Source: Heliorestis acidaminivorans (GTDB lineage Bacteria; Bacillota; Desulfitobacteriia; Heliobacteriales; Heliobacteriaceae). From it: DNA of 64,000 nucleotides. The translations under genes and the position numbers were made by a program. The notes beneath the pieces are model-generated. The model worked only from the letters and a program-made list of their open reading frames with translations, was not told the origin of the DNA and searched no databases. The stretch's first letter is position 1. Each line of letters starts with the position of its first letter. This document shows, in pieces, positions 17,811 to 30,000 of the stretch. The DNA lies in the NCBI RefSeq assembly GCF_008933955.1, contig NZ_WBXO01000013.1:1-64000 (forward strand). Reading direction: 5' to 3'.

Positions 17811-20024
17811 ATGCAGGTAACCCTGGAACAACTTGTAGAACGTATAAAGAGTTATACTAATAACCAAGCTGATTTGGACTTTGTCCAAAGAGCTTATCGA
17901 TACGCCGATGATGCCCATACGGGGCAGTTTCGTAAATCCGGGGAGCCATACATCTTTCATCCCATGGCTGTGGCATATATTTTAGCCGACCTCGAGCTAG
18001 ACGTTCCTACTATTGCCGCTGGCTTACTTCATGATGTAGTAGAAGATACACCTATCACCTTAGAACAATTAGAAGCAGACTTCGGAGCAGAAGTGGCTTT
18101 GCTCGTTGACGGCGTTACCAAATTAAGTCGTCTAGAATTTCGCTCTAAGCAGGAACAGCAAGTAGAAAGCCTACGTAAAATGTTCCTGGCCATGGCCAAA
18201 GACATTAGAGTAATCTTAATCAAGCTGGCCGACCGACTACACAACATGAGAACGCTTCGACACCAAAGACCAGAAAAACAGCGCGAGATTGCCATCGAAA
18301 CAATAGAGCTCTTTGCTCCTCTGGCCAATCGCCTTGGTATCTCTCGAATGAAGTGGGAACTGGAAGACTTATCACTTCGCTATCTAGAACCGGAAACATA
18401 CTACGACCTTGTTCAGCGCATTGCTGTAAAAAGACAAGAGCGTGAGAAACGGATTAACGAAATAATCGACATCTTGCGAGAAAAGTTAGAAGCAGTAGGT
18501 ATTAAAGCTGATATTTCCGGCCGTCCCAAACACTTTTACTCTATCTACAAAAAAATGGTCAACCAGAAAAAAGATCTGTCAGAAATCTACGACCTTATTG
18601 CTGTGCGCGTCATCGTAGATAATCTGAAAGACTGCTATGGAGCATTAGGAATCATCCATACCATCTGGAAGCCAATCCCCCTGCGCTTCAAAGACTACAT
18701 TGCCACACCGAAAACGAACATGTATCAGTCCCTTCATACAACATTACTAGGACCAGTAGGCGAACCTTTTGAAGTACAGATTCGAACCTGGGACATGCAC
18801 AGAACAGCCGATTACGGCATTGCCGCCCACTGGAAGTACAAAGAAAAAAGCAAAAACCAAGGTAAGAACTTTGAAGAAAAATTAGCTTGGCTTCGACAGC
18901 TTTTGGAGTGGCAATCTGATCAAGGCGATGCCCATAATTTTATGGAATCTCTCAAAATCGAATTTTTCTCTGATGCCGTCTTTGTCTTTACCCCAAAAGG
19001 CGATGTCGTTGAACTGCCAGCCGGCTCAACACCCCTAGACTTTGCCTATCGCATTCACTCCAATGTAGGTCACCGCTGTATGGGCTGTAAAGTAAACGGA
19101 CGTATTGTCCCTTTAGACTACAGACTATCGACTGGTGAAATCGTTGATATCTTAACCAAAACAACAGCAGGGCCATCTAGAGACTGGCTTAATATAGTCA
19201 AAACAGCAACAGCACGCAACCGCATTCGTCAATGGTTCAAAAAAGAAAAAAGAGAAGAATTTATAGAAAAAGGCAAAGAAGCATTAGAAAGAGAGCTCAA
19301 AAAATCTAACATCGATACGGCAGATGCGCTGAAAGCAGAACGACTCAACGATATTAGCAAACGATTTAACCTCCAAAATGGTGAAGACCTTTGCTTTGCT
19401 ATCGGTGACGGCGCCCTTACAGTCAATCAAGTCATACTTCGCATCAAAGAAGAACTGAAAAAAGAGAAAAAATATGAAGAAGAAGCAGGACCACCACCAG
19501 AAATAAAGCCGTTCTCAGGCTTTGGCAAACCTTCTCAAGGGGTGCGCATGCGTGGAGTCGACAACGTACTCATTCGTTTTTCTCGCTGTTGTAACCCTCT
19601 ACCTGGCGATGACATAGTAGGTTACATCACCAAGGGACGAGGTGTTTCTATTCATCGCGTAGACTGTGTTAACTTAGCTAACATGCCACCAGAAGACAAA
19701 GAGCGGATGGTAGAAGTAACTTGGGATAAACAATCGCCAGCCACTTATCAAGTGGAGATTGAAGTTTCTGCTTTTGATAGAGAGCGTCTCACCACAGACG
19801 TTATGGTCGCTGTAGCTGACTCCAAAACAACAATCAACTCAATCTACTCCAGAGCAACGAAAAACAAAATGGCTCTCATCAATATGGTTGTAGAAATTCG
19901 TGACCTCGGACATCTCAACTTTATCTTTGAAAAAATAAGTAAAATCAAAGACGTCCTAGAAGTCAGACGAATTACCCCAAACGCTGATGGCAAACCAGAA
20001 AAAAAAGGACAGCTATCAAGCTAG
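17811..20024 (+). CDS. relA: Bifunctional (p)ppGpp synthetase/hydrolase
   Basis: A 737-residue Rel protein of the long RSH type: HD hydrolase domain (FHPMAVAYILADLELD, LLHDVVEDT, HDR-like LADRLHNMRTL), synthetase domain (KHFYSIYKKM, YDLIAVRVIVD, YQSLHTTLLGP), TGS (VFVFTPKGDVVELPAGSTPLDFAY), zinc-finger-like CCNPLPGD and a C-terminal ACT domain. The intact HD motif indicates it can both make and degrade the stringent-response alarmone. GGGAGGTG precedes ATG 17811. First gene of a run with MBL, hemZ, hisS, aspS. Confidence 0.97.
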   Translation: MQVTLEQLVERIKSYTNNQADLDFVQRAYRYADDAHTGQFRKSGEPYIFHPMAVAYILADLELDVPTIAAGLLHDVVEDTPITLEQLEADFGAEVALLVDGVTKLSRLEFRSKQEQQVESLRKMFLAMAKDIRVILIKLADRLHNMRTLRHQRPEKQREIAIETIELFAPLANRLGISRMKWELEDLSLRYLEPETYYDLVQRIAVKRQEREKRINEIIDILREKLEAVGIKADISGRPKHFYSIYKKMVNQKKDLSEIYDLIAVRVIVDNLKDCYGALGIIHTIWKPIPLRFKDYIATPKTNMYQSLHTTLLGPVGEPFEVQIRTWDMHRTADYGIAAHWKYKEKSKNQGKNFEEKLAWLRQLLEWQSDQGDAHNFMESLKIEFFSDAVFVFTPKGDVVELPAGSTPLDFAYRIHSNVGHRCMGCKVNGRIVPLDYRLSTGEIVDILTKTTAGPSRDWLNIVKTATARNRIRQWFKKEKREEFIEKGKEALERELKKSNIDTADALKAERLNDISKRFNLQNGEDLCFAIGDGALTVNQVILRIKEELKKEKKYEEEAGPPPEIKPFSGFGKPSQGVRMRGVDNVLIRFSRCCNPLPGDDIVGYITKGRGVSIHRVDCVNLANMPPEDKERMVEVTWDKQSPATYQVEIEVSAFDRERLTTDVMVAVADSKTTINSIYSRATKNKMALINMVVEIRDLGHLNFIFEKISKIKDVLEVRRITPNADGKPEKKGQLSS

Positions 20025-20066
20025 AATGGCATTCAAAAAGACTTTTAGAAATAGGAGGAGAAAATA

Positions 20067-20693
20067 TTGCTCATACGTAGCTTAGAAACAGGCATGCTCG
20101 GTGCTAACTGCTACCTCGTCATCTGTCCAGAAACTAGACAAGGTGCACTCATTGACCCAGGCGATGAAGCCGATAGAATCATGGACTTAGTAAATCAAGA
20201 GCAAGTCACCATCGTAGCCATCATCAATACACACGGCCATGGTGACCATATTGGAGCTAACGCAGGTGTACAAAAAGCTACCAATGCCCCAATTATCTGT
20301 CACATTGAAGAAGCCCCCATGCTCACTTCAGCAAACCAAAACCTTTCCAAATTCTTTACTCATCCTATCGTCAGCCCTGCCGCCGCAAGAGTAGTTCAAG
20401 ATGGTGACGAGATAAAAATAGGTAACGTAACCTTAGAAGTTTTACACACACCAGGACACACCCTTGGAGGCATGTGCCTGAAAGGACCTGATGTAGTTTT
20501 TTCAGGTGATACCTTATTTGCAGGATCAGTTGGCCGAACAGACTTTCCTAATGGCTCTCACAGCACTCTAATCCAATCGATTCGAGAAAAGTTGCTTACC
20601 TTGCCTGATGAAACTATTGTCTATCCAGGTCACGGACCCAAATCAACGATCGAAAAAGAGCGCACTAGCAATCCTTTTCTTATAGGAGGATAA
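20067..20693 (+). CDS. MBL-fold metallo-hydrolase (glyoxalase II-like)
   Basis: 208 residues with the metallo-beta-lactamase motif THGHGDHIGAN, the later HTPGHTLGGMC, SGDTLFAGSVGRTD and YPGHGP metal ligands. Such hydroxyacylglutathione-hydrolase-like proteins cleave thioesters; the natural substrate in thiol-poor Clostridia is unknown. TTG start with AGGAGGAG upstream; 42 bases after relA and 3 before hemZ, so co-transcribed. Confidence 0.9.
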   Translation: MLIRSLETGMLGANCYLVICPETRQGALIDPGDEADRIMDLVNQEQVTIVAIINTHGHGDHIGANAGVQKATNAPIICHIEEAPMLTSANQNLSKFFTHPIVSPAAARVVQDGDEIKIGNVTLEVLHTPGHTLGGMCLKGPDVVFSGDTLFAGSVGRTDFPNGSHSTLIQSIREKLLTLPDETIVYPGHGPKSTIEKERTSNPFLIGG

Positions 20694-20696
20694 AAA

Positions 20697-22277
20697 ATGG
20701 AAGTGCACTTGCGGGGGGTGCCGAGCCGTTACGGGATCACCTTGCAAGAGATCCTATGGCTGTTCTTCCCAGAAGGACAAATCAAAATAGAAGAACCTTC
20801 ACAGCTAGAACCAACAGCTACATCTAAGCAAATGCAAAGCAAAGTGTCCTCGAAAAAGGAAGAAGAGCAAGCATATATTGAGATCAACTATCAAAAAACA
20901 GAATCTCAAATAACTGTTACCTGTCGTTTTTCAAGAGCAGACCGCGAAGGACTCGGTCAAGGGCAGGCATCTCTACCCAAAAAGCCACAAGAAGCCTTGC
21001 CGACTACAGACAACAGCAATAACAACCAAAGTGAAGAAAATATTATCCGTCGTCTGACTAAGTTAGCCCTTCTGAGAAGCCTAGAAGCCTATACAGGAAG
21101 ACCGGCTAATCCTTGGGGCACACTAACAGGTGTACGGCCCACCAAAATCGTTCACCGCAGTCTTGACAATGGACAAAGCATCAAAGCCATCTATGACGAG
21201 CTCATGAGCGACTATGCAGTAAGCAAAGAAAAATCACAATTGCTCATTGAAGTAGCTTTGAGACAACGACCTTTCTTCTTACAGACAGAGGAAGACTATA
21301 ATAAAGTTGGCGTCTACATTGGCATACCTTTTTGCCCTACTCGTTGTCTTTATTGTTCCTTTCCTAGCTATGACTTAAAGCGCTATGGCTCTTGGATTGT
21401 ACCTGTCATGACAGCACTTCAACAAGAGATCGAAGCACTAGGCCAGATCATGAAAAGAACAGGCCAAGAAGTGCAGTCCATCTACATTGGCGGCGGCACA
21501 CCAACAACCTTATCGGCCACACAACTAGCGTCGCTACTCCAGGTGGTAGAAGAAAACCTTATCTCTCCAGCCACAGTAGAGTTCACCGTAGAAGGCGGGA
21601 GACCAGATACCCTAGACCGAGAGAAAATGAAGATTATGCGCCACTACAACGTAAACCGCTTAAGCATCAACCCACAGACCATGAACAACGACACCCTTCA
21701 ACGCATTGGGCGATGCCACTGCGCCGCTGACGTCGTCAACATGGTCGAATTAGCCCGAGATATAGGTATCCCTAGCATTAACATGGATATTATTCTAGGA
21801 CTCCCTGGAGAAACTGTAGCTTCCGTAGAGAGAACCATGAACCGCATCAGTTGGCTCAAGCCAGAAAACTTAACCATTCATACCATGGCAGTGAAAAGAG
21901 CTTCTCGATTGACAGCAGAGAAAGAGCAATGGAACTTACCGCCTGTAGAAGAAGTAACTTCAATGCTCACTGTGGCCCAAGAAAAAGCAACCACCAAAGG
22001 CCTAAAGCCTTACTACCTCTACAGACAAAAAAGAATTCTTGCCAACTTAGAAAACATCGGCTATGCTATCTCCGGCAAGGAATGTATATATAACATTCAA
22101 GTCATGGAAGAAAGACAAACCATCTGGGGTCTCGGAGTTGGCTCGGCCACCAAAATCATAAAAGCACCAACAGGCCTTGTCCTTGATAACTGGCACAACC
22201 CCAAAGATCCCCAGAACTACGTGGAGCGTATAGAAGAAATTATCGAACGCAAGATTAAAAAAGCGGAGGGAAAGTAG
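20697..22277 (+). CDS. hemZ: HemZ-type radical SAM coproporphyrinogen dehydrogenase-like protein
   Basis: 526 residues. Radical-SAM core starts at [21 protein letters not shown] with C-x3-C-x2-C, followed by [11 protein letters not shown] and the HemN-like C-terminal part. The N-terminal region of about 200 residues, with a low-complexity linker (about 40-115), is typical of HemZ in Firmicutes. Proposed oxygen-independent oxidation of coproporphyrinogen III; the biochemical role of HemZ is less certain than that of HemN. Located between relA and hisS, three bases from hisS. Confidence 0.88.
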   Translation: MEVHLRGVPSRYGITLQEILWLFFPEGQIKIEEPSQLEPTATSKQMQSKVSSKKEEEQAYIEINYQKTESQITVTCRFSRADREGLGQGQASLPKKPQEALPTTDNSNNNQSEENIIRRLTKLALLRSLEAYTGRPANPWGTLTGVRPTKIVHRSLDNGQSIKAIYDELMSDYAVSKEKSQLLIEVALRQRPFFLQTEEDYNKVGVYIGIPFCPTRCLYCSFPSYDLKRYGSWIVPVMTALQQEIEALGQIMKRTGQEVQSIYIGGGTPTTLSATQLASLLQVVEENLISPATVEFTVEGGRPDTLDREKMKIMRHYNVNRLSINPQTMNNDTLQRIGRCHCAADVVNMVELARDIGIPSINMDIILGLPGETVASVERTMNRISWLKPENLTIHTMAVKRASRLTAEKEQWNLPPVEEVTSMLTVAQEKATTKGLKPYYLYRQKRILANLENIGYAISGKECIYNIQVMEERQTIWGLGVGSATKIIKAPTGLVLDNWHNPKDPQNYVERIEEIIERKIKKAEGK

Positions 22278-22279
22278 CA

Positions 22280-23572
22280 ATGCTCACCAGCGCTCCAAGA
22301 GGAACGAAAGACATCCTCCCATCGCAGACACGTCACTGGCATCTAATAGAACAAGTCATCGCTCAACTATGTCAAGAATATGGCTACGAAGAGATTCGCA
22401 CACCTATCTTTGAACATAGCGAAGTCTTTCATCGTGGTGTAGGAGACAGCACTGACATCGTTCAAAAAGAAACCTACGACTTTACCGATCGAGGCGGCCG
22501 TGAACTAACCCTGCGACCAGAAGGAACAGCCCCTACAGTACGAGCCTTACTTGAACATAAGCTATATGCCGGTCCTCAACCAGTTAAAGTCTACTACCAA
22601 GGACCGATGTTTCGATTTGGCCGTCCTCAAAAGGGACGGCTACGGCAGTTTCACCAATTCGGCATTGAAGTCTTCGGAGCTACAACAGCCCAAGTAGATG
22701 CTGAAGTTATCGCTATGGCCATGGACTTCTACAGAAGACTAGGCTTAAAAGACATTGAACTACTCCTTAACTCCATCGGTTGTCCTCAATGTCGCCCTGG
22801 CCACAGAGAAGCACTCCAGCAATTCCTCGAACCACAAAAAGAAGAAATGTGCCAGGACTGCAAAAGTCGCTTCGACAAAAATCCCATGCGTATCTTAGAC
22901 TGTAAAGAAGAAAAATGTCAGAAACTCTCCCATGATGCACCTACCACCGTAGGTTACCTCTGTGATGACTGTAACAACCACTTTACAGAAGTAAAAGAGC
23001 TCCTAGACGCCGCCGGCGTAGAATTTACCCTTGACGAACGGCTAGTACGCGGCTTAGACTATTACACCCGAACAGCTTTCGAAATCATCTCCAAAGACAT
23101 TGGCGCTCAATCCTCCATCGGTGGCGGTGGACGATACGACCACCTCGTGGAAAAGCTAGGAGGGCCACCTGTACCTGGCATGGGTTTTGGCCTCGGTCTC
23201 GAAAGACTTCTGCTTACCATGGAAGAACAAGGCCTCCTAGAAACAGAAAAAGCAGAAAAAAGACACATCTTCATCGCCTCAATCGGCGAAGGCACTAAAA
23301 CAGTAGCCTTCGGCCTTATGCAAACCCTACGTCGCCAAGGTCTTTTCGTAGAAATGGACTACCAAGACCGCTCCCTCAAAGCGCAACTCAAAACAGCCTC
23401 TAACCGTTTTCAAGCGCCCTACGTACTTATTGTAGGCGAAGGAGAATTGGAAAAAGGTGAAGTAACCCTGCGCGCAATGAATAAGGGCACGCAAGAGAAC
23501 ATTCCTCTCTACGAAGCTCCTGAACGGCTCTATGCACTTATTCAGGAGGACAGAGATAGGGAAAAAGGCTAG
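22280..23572 (+). CDS. hisS: Histidyl-tRNA synthetase
   Basis: Class II synthetase, 430 residues: motif 1 region [30 protein letters not shown], motif 2 [19 protein letters not shown], histidine motifs [14 protein letters not shown] and [10 protein letters not shown], motif 3 [11 protein letters not shown], and the C-terminal anticodon-binding domain. Starts 2 bases after hemZ; directly followed by aspS as in B. subtilis. No T-box leader is seen upstream. Confidence 0.98.
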   Translation: MLTSAPRGTKDILPSQTRHWHLIEQVIAQLCQEYGYEEIRTPIFEHSEVFHRGVGDSTDIVQKETYDFTDRGGRELTLRPEGTAPTVRALLEHKLYAGPQPVKVYYQGPMFRFGRPQKGRLRQFHQFGIEVFGATTAQVDAEVIAMAMDFYRRLGLKDIELLLNSIGCPQCRPGHREALQQFLEPQKEEMCQDCKSRFDKNPMRILDCKEEKCQKLSHDAPTTVGYLCDDCNNHFTEVKELLDAAGVEFTLDERLVRGLDYYTRTAFEIISKDIGAQSSIGGGGRYDHLVEKLGGPPVPGMGFGLGLERLLLTMEEQGLLETEKAEKRHIFIASIGEGTKTVAFGLMQTLRRQGLFVEMDYQDRSLKAQLKTASNRFQAPYVLIVGEGELEKGEVTLRAMNKGTQENIPLYEAPERLYALIQEDRDREKG

Positions 23573-23622
23573 AAACAACTCTAGAACTAACTCTAGAAAT
23601 AGAAGGAAGGACTTAAGAATCC

Positions 23623-25422
23623 ATGAAGACGCTAAACCTTAACCGAACTCATAACTGCGGCGAAATTCGCAAAAGCCATGAAGGCCAGCAAATCACTCTT
23701 ATGGGCTGGGTACAGCGCAGAAGAGACCATGGTGGCCTGATTTTTATTGACCTCCGTGACCGTTCCGGTCTCGCACAAGTTGTCTTCAGCCCTGAAGTAG
23801 GACAAGAAGCATTCAACCTTGCTGAAAGCGTCCGCAACGAATACGTACTGGCACTGACAGGCGAAGTAAAAGCACGTCCAGAAGGTACAATTAACGAAAA
23901 CCTACCTACCGGTGAAATAGAAGTATATGCTAGACAACTAGAGATCCTCAATAGCGCCAAAACACCACCCTTTTACATTGAAGACAATGTGGACGTAGAC
24001 GAACTAGTTCGCCTCAAATACCGTTACCTAGACCTAAGACGCCCAGAAATGCAAAAGAACATCATGGTGCGCCATAAGACAACAAAAGCTATGCGTGACT
24101 TCCTTGACCAAGCAGGCTTCTTAGAAATCGAAACACCCATGCTCACTCGTTCAACACCCGAAGGTGCTCGTGATTACCTCGTACCAAGTCGCGTCCATCC
24201 TGGCGAATTTTTTGCCTTACCGCAATCACCACAGCTATACAAGCAAATTCTCATGGTAGCTGGCATGGAGCGTTACTTCCAGATCGTTCGTTGCTTCCGT
24301 GATGAAGACTTAAGAGCCGACCGACAACCAGAATTTACCCAGCTCGATATTGAAATGTCTTTCATGGACATGGATCAAATACTTACACTAATGGAAAAAA
24401 TGGTAGCTTCTATCTTCCTCGAAGCTACAGGCCGTGAGATAACAACACCTTTCCGTAGAATTCCTTACAGCGAAGCAATGGAGCGCTACGGTTCAGACAA
24501 GCCAGATCTACGCTTTGGACTGGAACTGATCAATGTCACAGAAAAAGTAAAAGACGTAGAATTCAAAGTCTTTGCCGCTGTAGTAAAAGGTGGCGGTCAA
24601 GTAAAAGGCATTAATGCCAAAGGTTGCGCCCATTTCTCCCGTAAAGAAATTGACGAACTAACCAAAACAGCGGCCATTTATGGTGCAAAAGGTCTTGCCT
24701 ACATTCAGATGACCGAAGAAGGCCCCAAATCACCGATTTCCAAATTCTTCACAGAAGAACAATGGACAGCTCTGCTCTCGGAAATGAAAGCAGAAAAAGG
24801 CGATCTCCTGCTTTTCGTAGCCGACAAGCCTTCCGTCGTTGCCGCCGCTCTAGGCAACTTACGCTTAGAACTAGCAGAGCGCCTCAATCTAATTGATAGT
24901 GAAGAACTACAATTTGCTTGGGTCGTCGACTTCCCCCTTCTAGAATACGACGAAGAGGAAAATCGTTACATCGCCATTCACCATCCCTTTACAGCACCGA
25001 AAGACGAAGACAAAGATCTTTTAGATGCAGATCCCTCCAAAGTGCGCGCCAAAGCTTATGACCTAGTACTTAATGGCGTAGAGATCGGCGGCGGTTCTCT
25101 CCGTATCTACCAGAGAGATATTCAAGAAAAAATGTTTGCCCTACTTGGCCTTACAGAAGAAGAAAGCAAAGAAAAATTCGGCTTCTTGCTAGAAGCATTT
25201 GAATACGGCACACCACCACACGGCGGAATTGCTTTCGGCCTTGACCGCATGATCATGCTTATGACAGGACGCGAAACAATTCGTGACGTCATCGCCTTCC
25301 CCAAAACCCAATCAGCATCAGACATCATGGTCGACGGACCTTCTAGTGTTACTACCAAACAGCTAAAAGAACTGCATATCAAAATAGACATGCCTCCCAA
25401 AAAGGTAGGGAAAACAAACTAA
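23623..25422 (+). CDS. aspS: Aspartyl-tRNA synthetase
   Basis: 599 residues: N-terminal OB-fold anticodon-binding domain ([20 protein letters not shown]), class II core with [48 protein letters not shown], the bacterial GAD insert (about 290-420) and motif 3 [13 protein letters not shown]. The bacterial-type length indicates the full enzyme; in organisms lacking AsnRS it may also charge tRNA-Asn, which cannot be judged here. Confidence 0.98.
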   Translation: MKTLNLNRTHNCGEIRKSHEGQQITLMGWVQRRRDHGGLIFIDLRDRSGLAQVVFSPEVGQEAFNLAESVRNEYVLALTGEVKARPEGTINENLPTGEIEVYARQLEILNSAKTPPFYIEDNVDVDELVRLKYRYLDLRRPEMQKNIMVRHKTTKAMRDFLDQAGFLEIETPMLTRSTPEGARDYLVPSRVHPGEFFALPQSPQLYKQILMVAGMERYFQIVRCFRDEDLRADRQPEFTQLDIEMSFMDMDQILTLMEKMVASIFLEATGREITTPFRRIPYSEAMERYGSDKPDLRFGLELINVTEKVKDVEFKVFAAVVKGGGQVKGINAKGCAHFSRKEIDELTKTAAIYGAKGLAYIQMTEEGPKSPISKFFTEEQWTALLSEMKAEKGDLLLFVADKPSVVAAALGNLRLELAERLNLIDSEELQFAWVVDFPLLEYDEEENRYIAIHHPFTAPKDEDKDLLDADPSKVRAKAYDLVLNGVEIGGGSLRIYQRDIQEKMFALLGLTEEESKEKFGFLLEAFEYGTPPHGGIAFGLDRMIMLMTGRETIRDVIAFPKTQSASDIMVDGPSSVTTKQLKELHIKIDMPPKKVGKTN

Positions 25423-25425
25423 ACA

Positions 25426-26223
25426 ATGAAGCAACATCTTTTTTCTAGAAGTGAACTCTTAATCGGACCGGAAGGACTAGCCACCTTAAATCAAGCCACC
25501 GTTGCCGTCTTTGGCCTTGGCGGTGTGGGCTCTTACACAGCTGAAGCCCTCGCTAGAAGTGGCGTAGGACACCTAGTTCTTATAGACCATGACGACATCT
25601 GCCTTACTAACATTAACCGTCAACTTCATGCACTACACTCTACTGTAGGACGACCCAAAATTGAAGTAATGGCAGAACGTTTACAAGACATTAACCCCAA
25701 GCTCAAACTTACCCTCTTTCGGCGCTTCTACGGCGTCGAAACAGGAGAAGAAATCATTACAGAAAAGCTCGACTATGTCGTTGACGCTATAGACACTGTA
25801 AAAGGCAAATTACAAATCATAGAACTAGCCAAAGCTCTTCACATACCTGTCATTTCAGCTCTCGGTGCAGGCAACAAGCTTGACCCAACACAACTGAAAG
25901 TGACGGATATTTACAAAACATCAATCGATCCACTAGCCAAAGTCATCAGAAAAGAACTGCGTCGACGAGGTATTAAAGACCTAAAAGTGGTATATTCTAC
26001 AGAAAAACCACTAAAGCCACAAGGTGAAAATGCTTGCAAAAGCCAATGTGTATGTCCTAATCCAGAAGAGCCTTTTGGAGCTACTTGTCTTAGCAAGAGG
26101 CAAATTCCTGGTAGCATAGCTTTTGTACCTCCCGTTGCAGGACTTATGATGGCCTCTGTCGTTGTTAGAGACTTGTTGACAACTGGCAAAAAGACCAATA
26201 TAATAAAAACAGATACCCCGTAA
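25426..26223 (+). CDS. tcdA: tRNA threonylcarbamoyladenosine dehydratase
   Basis: An E1-like (ThiF/MoeB) ATP-dependent enzyme of 265 residues that cyclises t6A37 to ct6A. Seen: VFGLGGVGSYTAEALARSG Rossmann loop, LIDHDDICLTNINRQLHAL, VVDAIDTVKGK and a cysteine cluster (CKSQCVCPNPEEPFGATC). B. subtilis yrvM is likewise just after aspS. The csoR promoter and operator lie inside its last 50 bases. Confidence 0.92.
   Translation: MKQHLFSRSELLIGPEGLATLNQATVAVFGLGGVGSYTAEALARSGVGHLVLIDHDDICLTNINRQLHALHSTVGRPKIEVMAERLQDINPKLKLTLFRRFYGVETGEEIITEKLDYVVDAIDTVKGKLQIIELAKALHIPVISALGAGNKLDPTQLKVTDIYKTSIDPLAKVIRKELRRRGIKDLKVVYSTEKPLKPQGENACKSQCVCPNPEEPFGATCLSKRQIPGSIAFVPPVAGLMMASVVVRDLLTTGKKTNIIKTDTP
26176..26204 (+). 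promoter_or_regulatory. Sigma-A promoter of csoR-trxA
   Basis: Perfect TTGACA (26176-26181), 17-base spacer, perfect TATAAT (26199-26204), inside the 3' end of tcdA. Start of transcription predicted at about 26211, at the edge of the CsoR-type operator. Confidence 0.85.
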
Positions 26224-26229
26224 GGGTAT
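26213..26229. promoter_or_regulatory. CsoR-type operator
   Basis: ATACCC (26213-26218) - 5 bases - GGGTAT (26224-26229), a GC-rich palindrome of the TACCC-N-GGGTA type bound by copper-sensing CsoR. It covers the predicted transcription start, so binding would block the promoter. Confidence 0.7.
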
Positions 26230-26247
26230 TGGAACGGGGGGCCTGAC

Positions 26248-26517
26248 ATGGACTGCACACATTCCAAAGAAGCTTTAATCCGACGACTAAAAAAAGTTGA
26301 AGGTCAGGTTAAAGGCATTCAGAAAATGCTTAACGAAGATAAAGGATGCCTAGACCTGCTCGTTCAGGTCGCCGCGGCTAGAGCGGCTATTAATCGCGTC
26401 GGTACATTAATTATCATGAATCATACACGCAAATGTTTGTCAGAAGTTCCCCTAACAGAGGAACAAGAAAAAGCTGTAGAAGAATTAGTAGATGTGCTGG
26501 CCAAGTTTACTAAGTAG
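26248..26517 (+). CDS. csoR: CsoR family copper-sensing repressor
   Basis: An 89-residue all-helical DNA-binding protein. Cys34, His59 and Cys63 (DKGC and NHTRKC) form the Cys-His-Cys triad of Cu(I)-type CsoR; the His separates it from persulfide-sensing CstR, which usually lacks it. Apo-CsoR binds its operator and releases on copper. The matching palindrome at 26213 implies autoregulation. trxA follows 43 bases downstream in the same unit; no copper ATPase or chaperone is in the window. Confidence 0.9.
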   Translation: MDCTHSKEALIRRLKKVEGQVKGIQKMLNEDKGCLDLLVQVAAARAAINRVGTLIIMNHTRKCLSEVPLTEEQEKAVEELVDVLAKFTK

Positions 26518-26560
26518 ACTACTAGGTAGTAAGCAGATTATTTACAAGGAGATGGATTTA

Positions 26561-26890
26561 ATGGCAAGTGAGAAAGTGGTAACCCTGACAGATGCAAACT
26601 TTAAGTCTGCTGTATTAGAAGCAGATAAGCCTGTACTAGTTGACTTCTGGGCGGCCTGGTGTGGGCCTTGCAAAATGATTGCACCTGTTATTGACGAATT
26701 GGCTAACGAATACGATGGTCAGGCAATCATTGGCAAATTGAACGTTGACGAGAACCGTCAGATAGCTTCAGAATATGGAATTATGTCCATACCTACTTTG
26801 CTAGTTATCAAAAACGGCCAGGTAGTAGACAAAGCCGTAGGCTTTAAGTCAAAAGCCGACTTAGCTAAACTAATGGACAGCCACATCTAA
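26561..26890 (+). CDS. trxA: Thioredoxin
   Basis: 109 residues with the redox motif WCGPC at 33-37 ([13 protein letters not shown]), cis-Pro segment [11 protein letters not shown] and full thioredoxin length. Reduces protein disulfides in the cytoplasm. ACAAGGAG lies about 10 bases before ATG 26561; ATG 26552 is too close to the ribosome site. Probably co-transcribed with csoR, so copper could induce it. Confidence 0.96.
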   Translation: MASEKVVTLTDANFKSAVLEADKPVLVDFWAAWCGPCKMIAPVIDELANEYDGQAIIGKLNVDENRQIASEYGIMSIPTLLVIKNGQVVDKAVGFKSKADLAKLMDSHI

Positions 26891-26910
26891 AAAAGCATAA
26901 TAAATAACGA

Positions 26911-26940
26911 AAAAGCTGGTTTAACATCCAGCTTTTTTTA
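26911..26940 (+). terminator. Terminator of csoR-trxA
   Basis: AAAAGCTGG / CCAGCTTTT with an 8-base loop and a seven-T run. Confidence 0.92.
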
Positions 26941-27050
26941 TTTTCCTTCGCTTGACACTTGCCGTTACTTCAGAAGATAATTAAACTAGCCTAACTATGT
27001 AAAACACTAAGACTTTCATATAATCACTCAAAAGGTTCAGGGAGAAAGGT

Positions 27051-30000
27051 GTGCCCTTTACCATGACTACTTTAATAGAGTTTTTATCCCGACAACTAGA
27101 TTATTTGCACTTTTTAAGTGGCCTCGCCTTTATTATTCTAGCTGTAACAGCCTACTTACTTACTAAGATACGCTATCGCAATTTGGAATGGTGCTGGCTA
27201 CTTTTTTTTGGCATAACTTATGGCATCAATAACTGGTTAGACCTTTTTCTGCGCTCTACAGGATACATTAACTTAGATATACTTTTACATATAGAACTTT
27301 TTCTAGTACTCCTCTCTATCGCCTTTTTATATGAGTTTGCGCGCAGAGGAATCAAAAACAATGAAAACATAATAAAAAGAATAGCTCCCTGGATACATCT
27401 ACTGATTTTAATGGTCTTCTTGATTGGCCTTACTAACGCTACGTCAATTTATCTAGAAGCTCTTCGCTTTCTCCTAGGACTAATGGCAGGCTTAGGAGCG
27501 GCTTGGACAATTTATAAAGTAACAGAGCAACCACTAGAACATAAAGAGCAAGAAAGAACGAATAAGTACCTGAAGCTAGCTACCTTCTTGCTTATATTGA
27601 TGTCTTTAACTATCTCCTTTTCCTGCAACGAATCGAATCAGCACTACCATTGGCCAATTGAAGTTTTTCGCACAATTATAACAGTACTCTTTAGCCTTTC
27701 CATCTGGATTAGCCGTCACCTTTTCTTTACGGCTAACGCCGATGGAGGGAAAGAAGATCATAAAAAGTATTTCCTGCTTGCTGTTTTAACTGTCACTTTC
27801 GTCCTTACCATAGGCTGGCTTTGGACTGACATGACAGGTAGAGAAGAAGAAGAAAATCTCAAAATAGACTTGATGAACAGAGCTACAACTATCGCCGCAA
27901 CAATAGACTACAACAAGTTCAATACACTAACAGCAACTACAGCAGATTACGAGAATGATGAATTCCTACAACTAGAAAAGAAGCTACAAAATATTATTTT
28001 TGTCAATGAAGACATTCGCTTTATCTACTTAATGAGACTCGTAGGCGACAGCTTAGTCTTTCTTGTCGATGCCGAACCAAGAGATTCAGAAGATTACTCT
28101 GCACCTGGCGATATATATGAAGAAGCTTCCTATGCCCAAAAAGCCATATTTGAAGATGGTCAACCATTTTTCGATGGACCTATAAATGATCAATTTGGAG
28201 AATGGTTTTACAGTACGGCGCCCATCCAAGACAACACAGGCCAAGTTATTGCCACTTTAGGCATCGACATGGACGTAGAGAACTGGCAGGAAAGTATCAA
28301 AAAACAGCGTCTCGGTACTATTCTCATCGTCCTCTTTTTGACATTATTGCTCATCTCCTACTTTGTTCTCATCTACATGACCAAAGAATCGGCCATGCGA
28401 TTTGTCGCTTCCGAGAGACGTTTCATGACGATTTTCGAAAATGCACCAGAAGCAATCTATCTCATTGATCCGCAGACCCTGAAAATTCATGCCGCCAACA
28501 GTTATATGCAACAATGGTTAGGCTACGATTCAAAAGACTTGTCTAAGATGACCCTTTGCGACTTACTGAGAATAGAGCCCAAAGCTTTACTAGAAAAGAG
28601 ACCTTTTTCAATAGAATCAGCTAACCATAAAGAACAAGAATACTACAAAAAAGATGGCACAAAAGTAGATGTAGAAATCACCTCTACCAACTTCCGATTT
28701 AACGACAGAAACACTATTCTCTTTTTTGTCCGTGATATTACAGAACGAAAACAAGAAGAGAAGAAAGCAACCTTACTGCGGCAAATCGATCGACAAGTCT
28801 TAGAAGGAGAATCTTTAGAAAAGATCCTACAGCACTTATGTCAGCAAATGATCAATTTATTTGGCTACCCCTACGTTAGCATTCAGATTGATAGCGCCAT
28901 CCATTTTTTAGCTCCACAAGCATCAGCAGATAAAAGCAATCAACTAACACAGCAAGCTAACCTGCAGGGTACAGCATACATTACAGAAGAAGGACTACCA
29001 GTCTATCCCCATGAATTAGTCATACCCTTAAAAGTACAAGATAATAAAATTGGCTTAATGTACGTTCGTGGTTACCGCAAAGATTTTTTCAACAAAGCGA
29101 AATTACAACCCCTTGAAGATTTTACTCAACGTATCTCTCTAACTCTGATGGCGGCCATGCGCCAGCAACAACTACAGTTACAGGGAGAAACTTTAGCGGC
29201 GGCGGCTAACTCCATCATCATCACCAACGCTGAAGGCATCATTCAATGGATTAACCCAGCTGTAACAGCATTAACAGGATACGCAAAAGAAGAAGTGATA
29301 GGCCAACGGACGAACCTTCTCAAGTCAGGTCAGCATGAGCCATCTTTCTACAATGAAATGTGGAATACGATCCAAGAAGGGCAAGTCTGGCATGGGGAAC
29401 TAATCAATCGTCGCAAAGACGGCAGTTTATATACAGAAGAAATGACAATCACACCAGTGCAAAATGAGGAAGGTCAGATTGTCCACTATATTGCCATCAA
29501 ACAAGACGTAACAGAGCGGAAGCTACAAGAAGCCCAACTCGTAGAAGCCAAAAAAGCGGCCGAGGAAGGCAGTAGAGCAAAAAGTGAATTCCTAGCCAAT
29601 ATGAGCCACGAGATTCGCACTCCTCTTCATGGCATCATAGGTATGGCAGAAATCCTGTTAGAAAGAAGCAAAACAGCAGAAGAAAAAGAGCTGATTGAAA
29701 TCATCACCGACTCCGGTCATAATCTGCTCGAAATAGTTAATGCCATACTCGACTTCTCCAAAATTGAAGCAGGCAAAATGGATATAGAAGAAGTTGACTT
29801 AGAATTTTTTCCGATTGTAAAAGGAACAGTAGAGCTTTTACTACCGAAAGCTAGTCTCAAGAATCTTGACTTACAAAGTAAGATCGCCTCAGACATTCCA
29901 CAGCGTCTAAAGGGAGATCCAGGAAGACTACGACAAGTCATCTTAAACCTACTCAGCAATGCAATTAAGTTTACAGAAACAGGCTCTGTAAGCTTAGAAG

